A DNA stretch of 32,671 nt from positions 1 through 32,671 of the forward strand of contig NZ_CALKTT010000080.1 of assembly GCF_937997535.1 (NCBI RefSeq). Reading direction: 5' to 3'. Shown here in pieces: positions 31,699 to 32,671 of this stretch. Source of the stretch: an uncultured Campylobacter sp. GTDB lineage: Bacteria; Campylobacterota; Campylobacteria; Campylobacterales; Campylobacteraceae. Numbering within the stretch: the first letter of the stretch is position 1; each line of letters begins with the position of its first letter. Position numbers and translations under genes: made by a program. Below the pieces are notes generated by a model. The model searched no databases. It was not told where the DNA came from and was given only the letters and a program-made list of their open reading frames with translations.

Positions 31699-32671
31699 AT
31701 GGAAGAAGTTCAAAGAAATTTAGTAGATATCGAAACCCTACTAAAAACCGTCGTTTTTAACAAAGCGAGCGACCTCCACTTAGTTTCGCGCTCGGCGCCT
31801 CAAATACGTATTGACGGCACACTGCGCCCACTTGCCATGGATCCGCTTAAGGGCACGGATATCGAGTATATCTGCTACGCGCTCATTACCGATGCTCAAA
31901 AAAGTGCGCTCGAGGAAAATAAAGAGCTTGACTTTGCGATCGAGCTTCCTAATATCGGACGCTTCCGTGGAAATTACTACTACACTATGAACGGCGATTT
32001 GGCTGCCGCATTTCGTATTATTCCTATCGATATTCCTAGCCTGGATGATTTAAAAGCCCCTACGATTTTTAAAGAGGTAGTCAAGCACGAAAAAGGCATG
32101 ATTTTGGTTACCGGGCCTACTGGTAGTGGTAAATCAACTACTCTTGCCGCGATGCTAAACGAGATCAACGAAAAAGAGCGCAAGCACATCATCACCGTTG
32201 AAGATCCGGTTGAGTTCGTCCATACCAATAAAAAAGCGCTTTTTTCTCACAGAAATATCGGCACCGATACCCATTCCTACGCTAATGCATTAAAATTTGC
32301 CTTGCGTGAGGACCCGGACATTATCCTCGTGGGCGAGATGCGTGATAGAGAGACTATCTCGATCGCCATTACCGCTGCAGAGACCGGTCACTTGGTATTT
32401 GGTACGCTACACACCAACTCCGCGATGCAAACGATCAACCGTATTATCGATAGCTTTGATGGTGGCGAGCAGCTCCAAGTACGAAATATGCTCTCTGTCT
32501 CACTTACCGCGGTCATTTCGCAATCGCTTTTGCCGAAGCTTGGCGGTGGACGTATCGCGATCCATGAAATTTTGCTAAATAACAATGCCGTAGCGAATCT
32601 AATCCGCGAAAACAAGGTGCATCAAATTTACTCTCAAATGCAGCTAAATCAGCAATCTACCGGTATGATAA
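31699..32671 (+). CDS. pilT: Type IV pilus retraction ATPase PilT (3' truncated by window end)
   Basis: Hexameric ATPase that retracts type IV pili, acting at the cytoplasmic face. The first 324 codons are visible, with no stop before the window end. Motifs are complete: KASDLHLVSRSAP, Walker A GPTGSGKST with Lys145, Asp box TVEDPVEFVH, Walker B ILVGEMRDRETI, His box TGHLVFGTLHT, and near the C-terminus ANLIRENKVHQIYSQMQ, the PilT-type AIRNLIRE region with Val-Ala in place of the usual Ile-Arg. Together with the two pilin-like domains in this window it suggests a functional pilus or uptake system. AAAGGA precedes the ATG. Cotranscription with gatC is likely. Confidence 0.93.
   Translation, partial: MEEVQRNLVDIETLLKTVVFNKASDLHLVSRSAPQIRIDGTLRPLAMDPLKGTDIEYICYALITDAQKSALEENKELDFAIELPNIGRFRGNYYYTMNGDLAAAFRIIPIDIPSLDDLKAPTIFKEVVKHEKGMILVTGPTGSGKSTTLAAMLNEINEKERKHIITVEDPVEFVHTNKKALFSHRNIGTDTHSYANALKFALREDPDIILVGEMRDRETISIAITAAETGHLVFGTLHTNSAMQTINRIIDSFDGGEQLQVRNMLSVSLTAVISQSLLPKLGGGRIAIHEILLNNNAVANLIRENKVHQIYSQMQLNQQSTGMI

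Overview
This window looks like a chromosomal segment of a higher-GC member of the genus Campylobacter (Campylobacterota), of the oral group that includes C. gracilis, C. showae, C. rectus and C. curvus. The grounds are a peptidoglycan O-acetylation cluster of the PatA/PatB/Ape1 type, a Campylobacter-type elongation factor P, stand-alone GatC, PglB-type N-glycosylation sequons on exported proteins, AAGGA-type ribosome sites with TATAAT/TAAAAT -10 boxes, and a striking density of AAATTT-like words (RAATTY) between and inside genes. The species call is an inference; no rRNA is present.

Layout. 1-2928 (+): membrane acyltransferase (partial), a periplasmic DUF459/SGNH protein and an SGNH esterase, probably patA-patB-ape1. 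3294-4004 (+): small metallophosphoesterase. 4158-4391 (+): a 77-residue SelW-like selenoprotein with an in-frame TGA (Sec11), a SECIS-like hairpin directly downstream and its own promoter and terminator; ordinary gene calling misses it. 4669-6064: divergent efp and a DsbC-like thiol oxidoreductase. 6257-7934 (-): a lipoprotein with a pilin-like C-terminal domain, and a DUF234/PD-(D/E)XK-like protein. 8060-9376 (+): class V aminotransferase of the cysteine desulfurase type. 9844-15833 (-): an amino-acid ABC transporter, an SNase-like periplasmic protein, thiE, uppP and a phosphoethanolamine transferase, all on one strand with short gaps or overlaps. 15961-18805 (+): putP and a DUF2130 coiled-coil protein. 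18806-20183: a gene-poor stretch, a decayed YccF remnant and an atypical pilin-like ORF. 20436-20512: a CAU-anticodon tRNA. 20762-22781 (+): an acidic amino-acid symporter and an Asp/Glu racemase. 23078-27223 (+): dnaE with a duplicated OB-fold and an RGG-like segment. 28183-31284 (-): five overlapping genes, yfgM-like, bamB-like, a 111-residue unknown, coaX and hisG. 31401-32671 (+): gatC and pilT, the latter cut by the window end.

How the genes work together. Several modules concern the envelope: peptidoglycan O-acetylation and de-acetylation, undecaprenyl-pyrophosphate recycling, phosphoethanolamine decoration, periplasmic disulfide chemistry and outer-membrane assembly lipoproteins. A second theme is amino-acid uptake and use (ABC transporter, PutP, Asp/Glu symporter with racemase). 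A third is type IV pilus-like machinery: PilT at the right edge and two proteins with homologous pilin-like C-terminal domains, one on a lipoprotein anchor and one lacking a prepilin leader.

The strongest observations are the recoded SelW-like gene with its two-part hairpin, the lipoprotein/pilin-domain fusion, the tandem OB duplication plus RGG tract in DnaE, and the RAATTY saturation of noncoding DNA. All functional calls come from reading motifs by eye; no database search was run.
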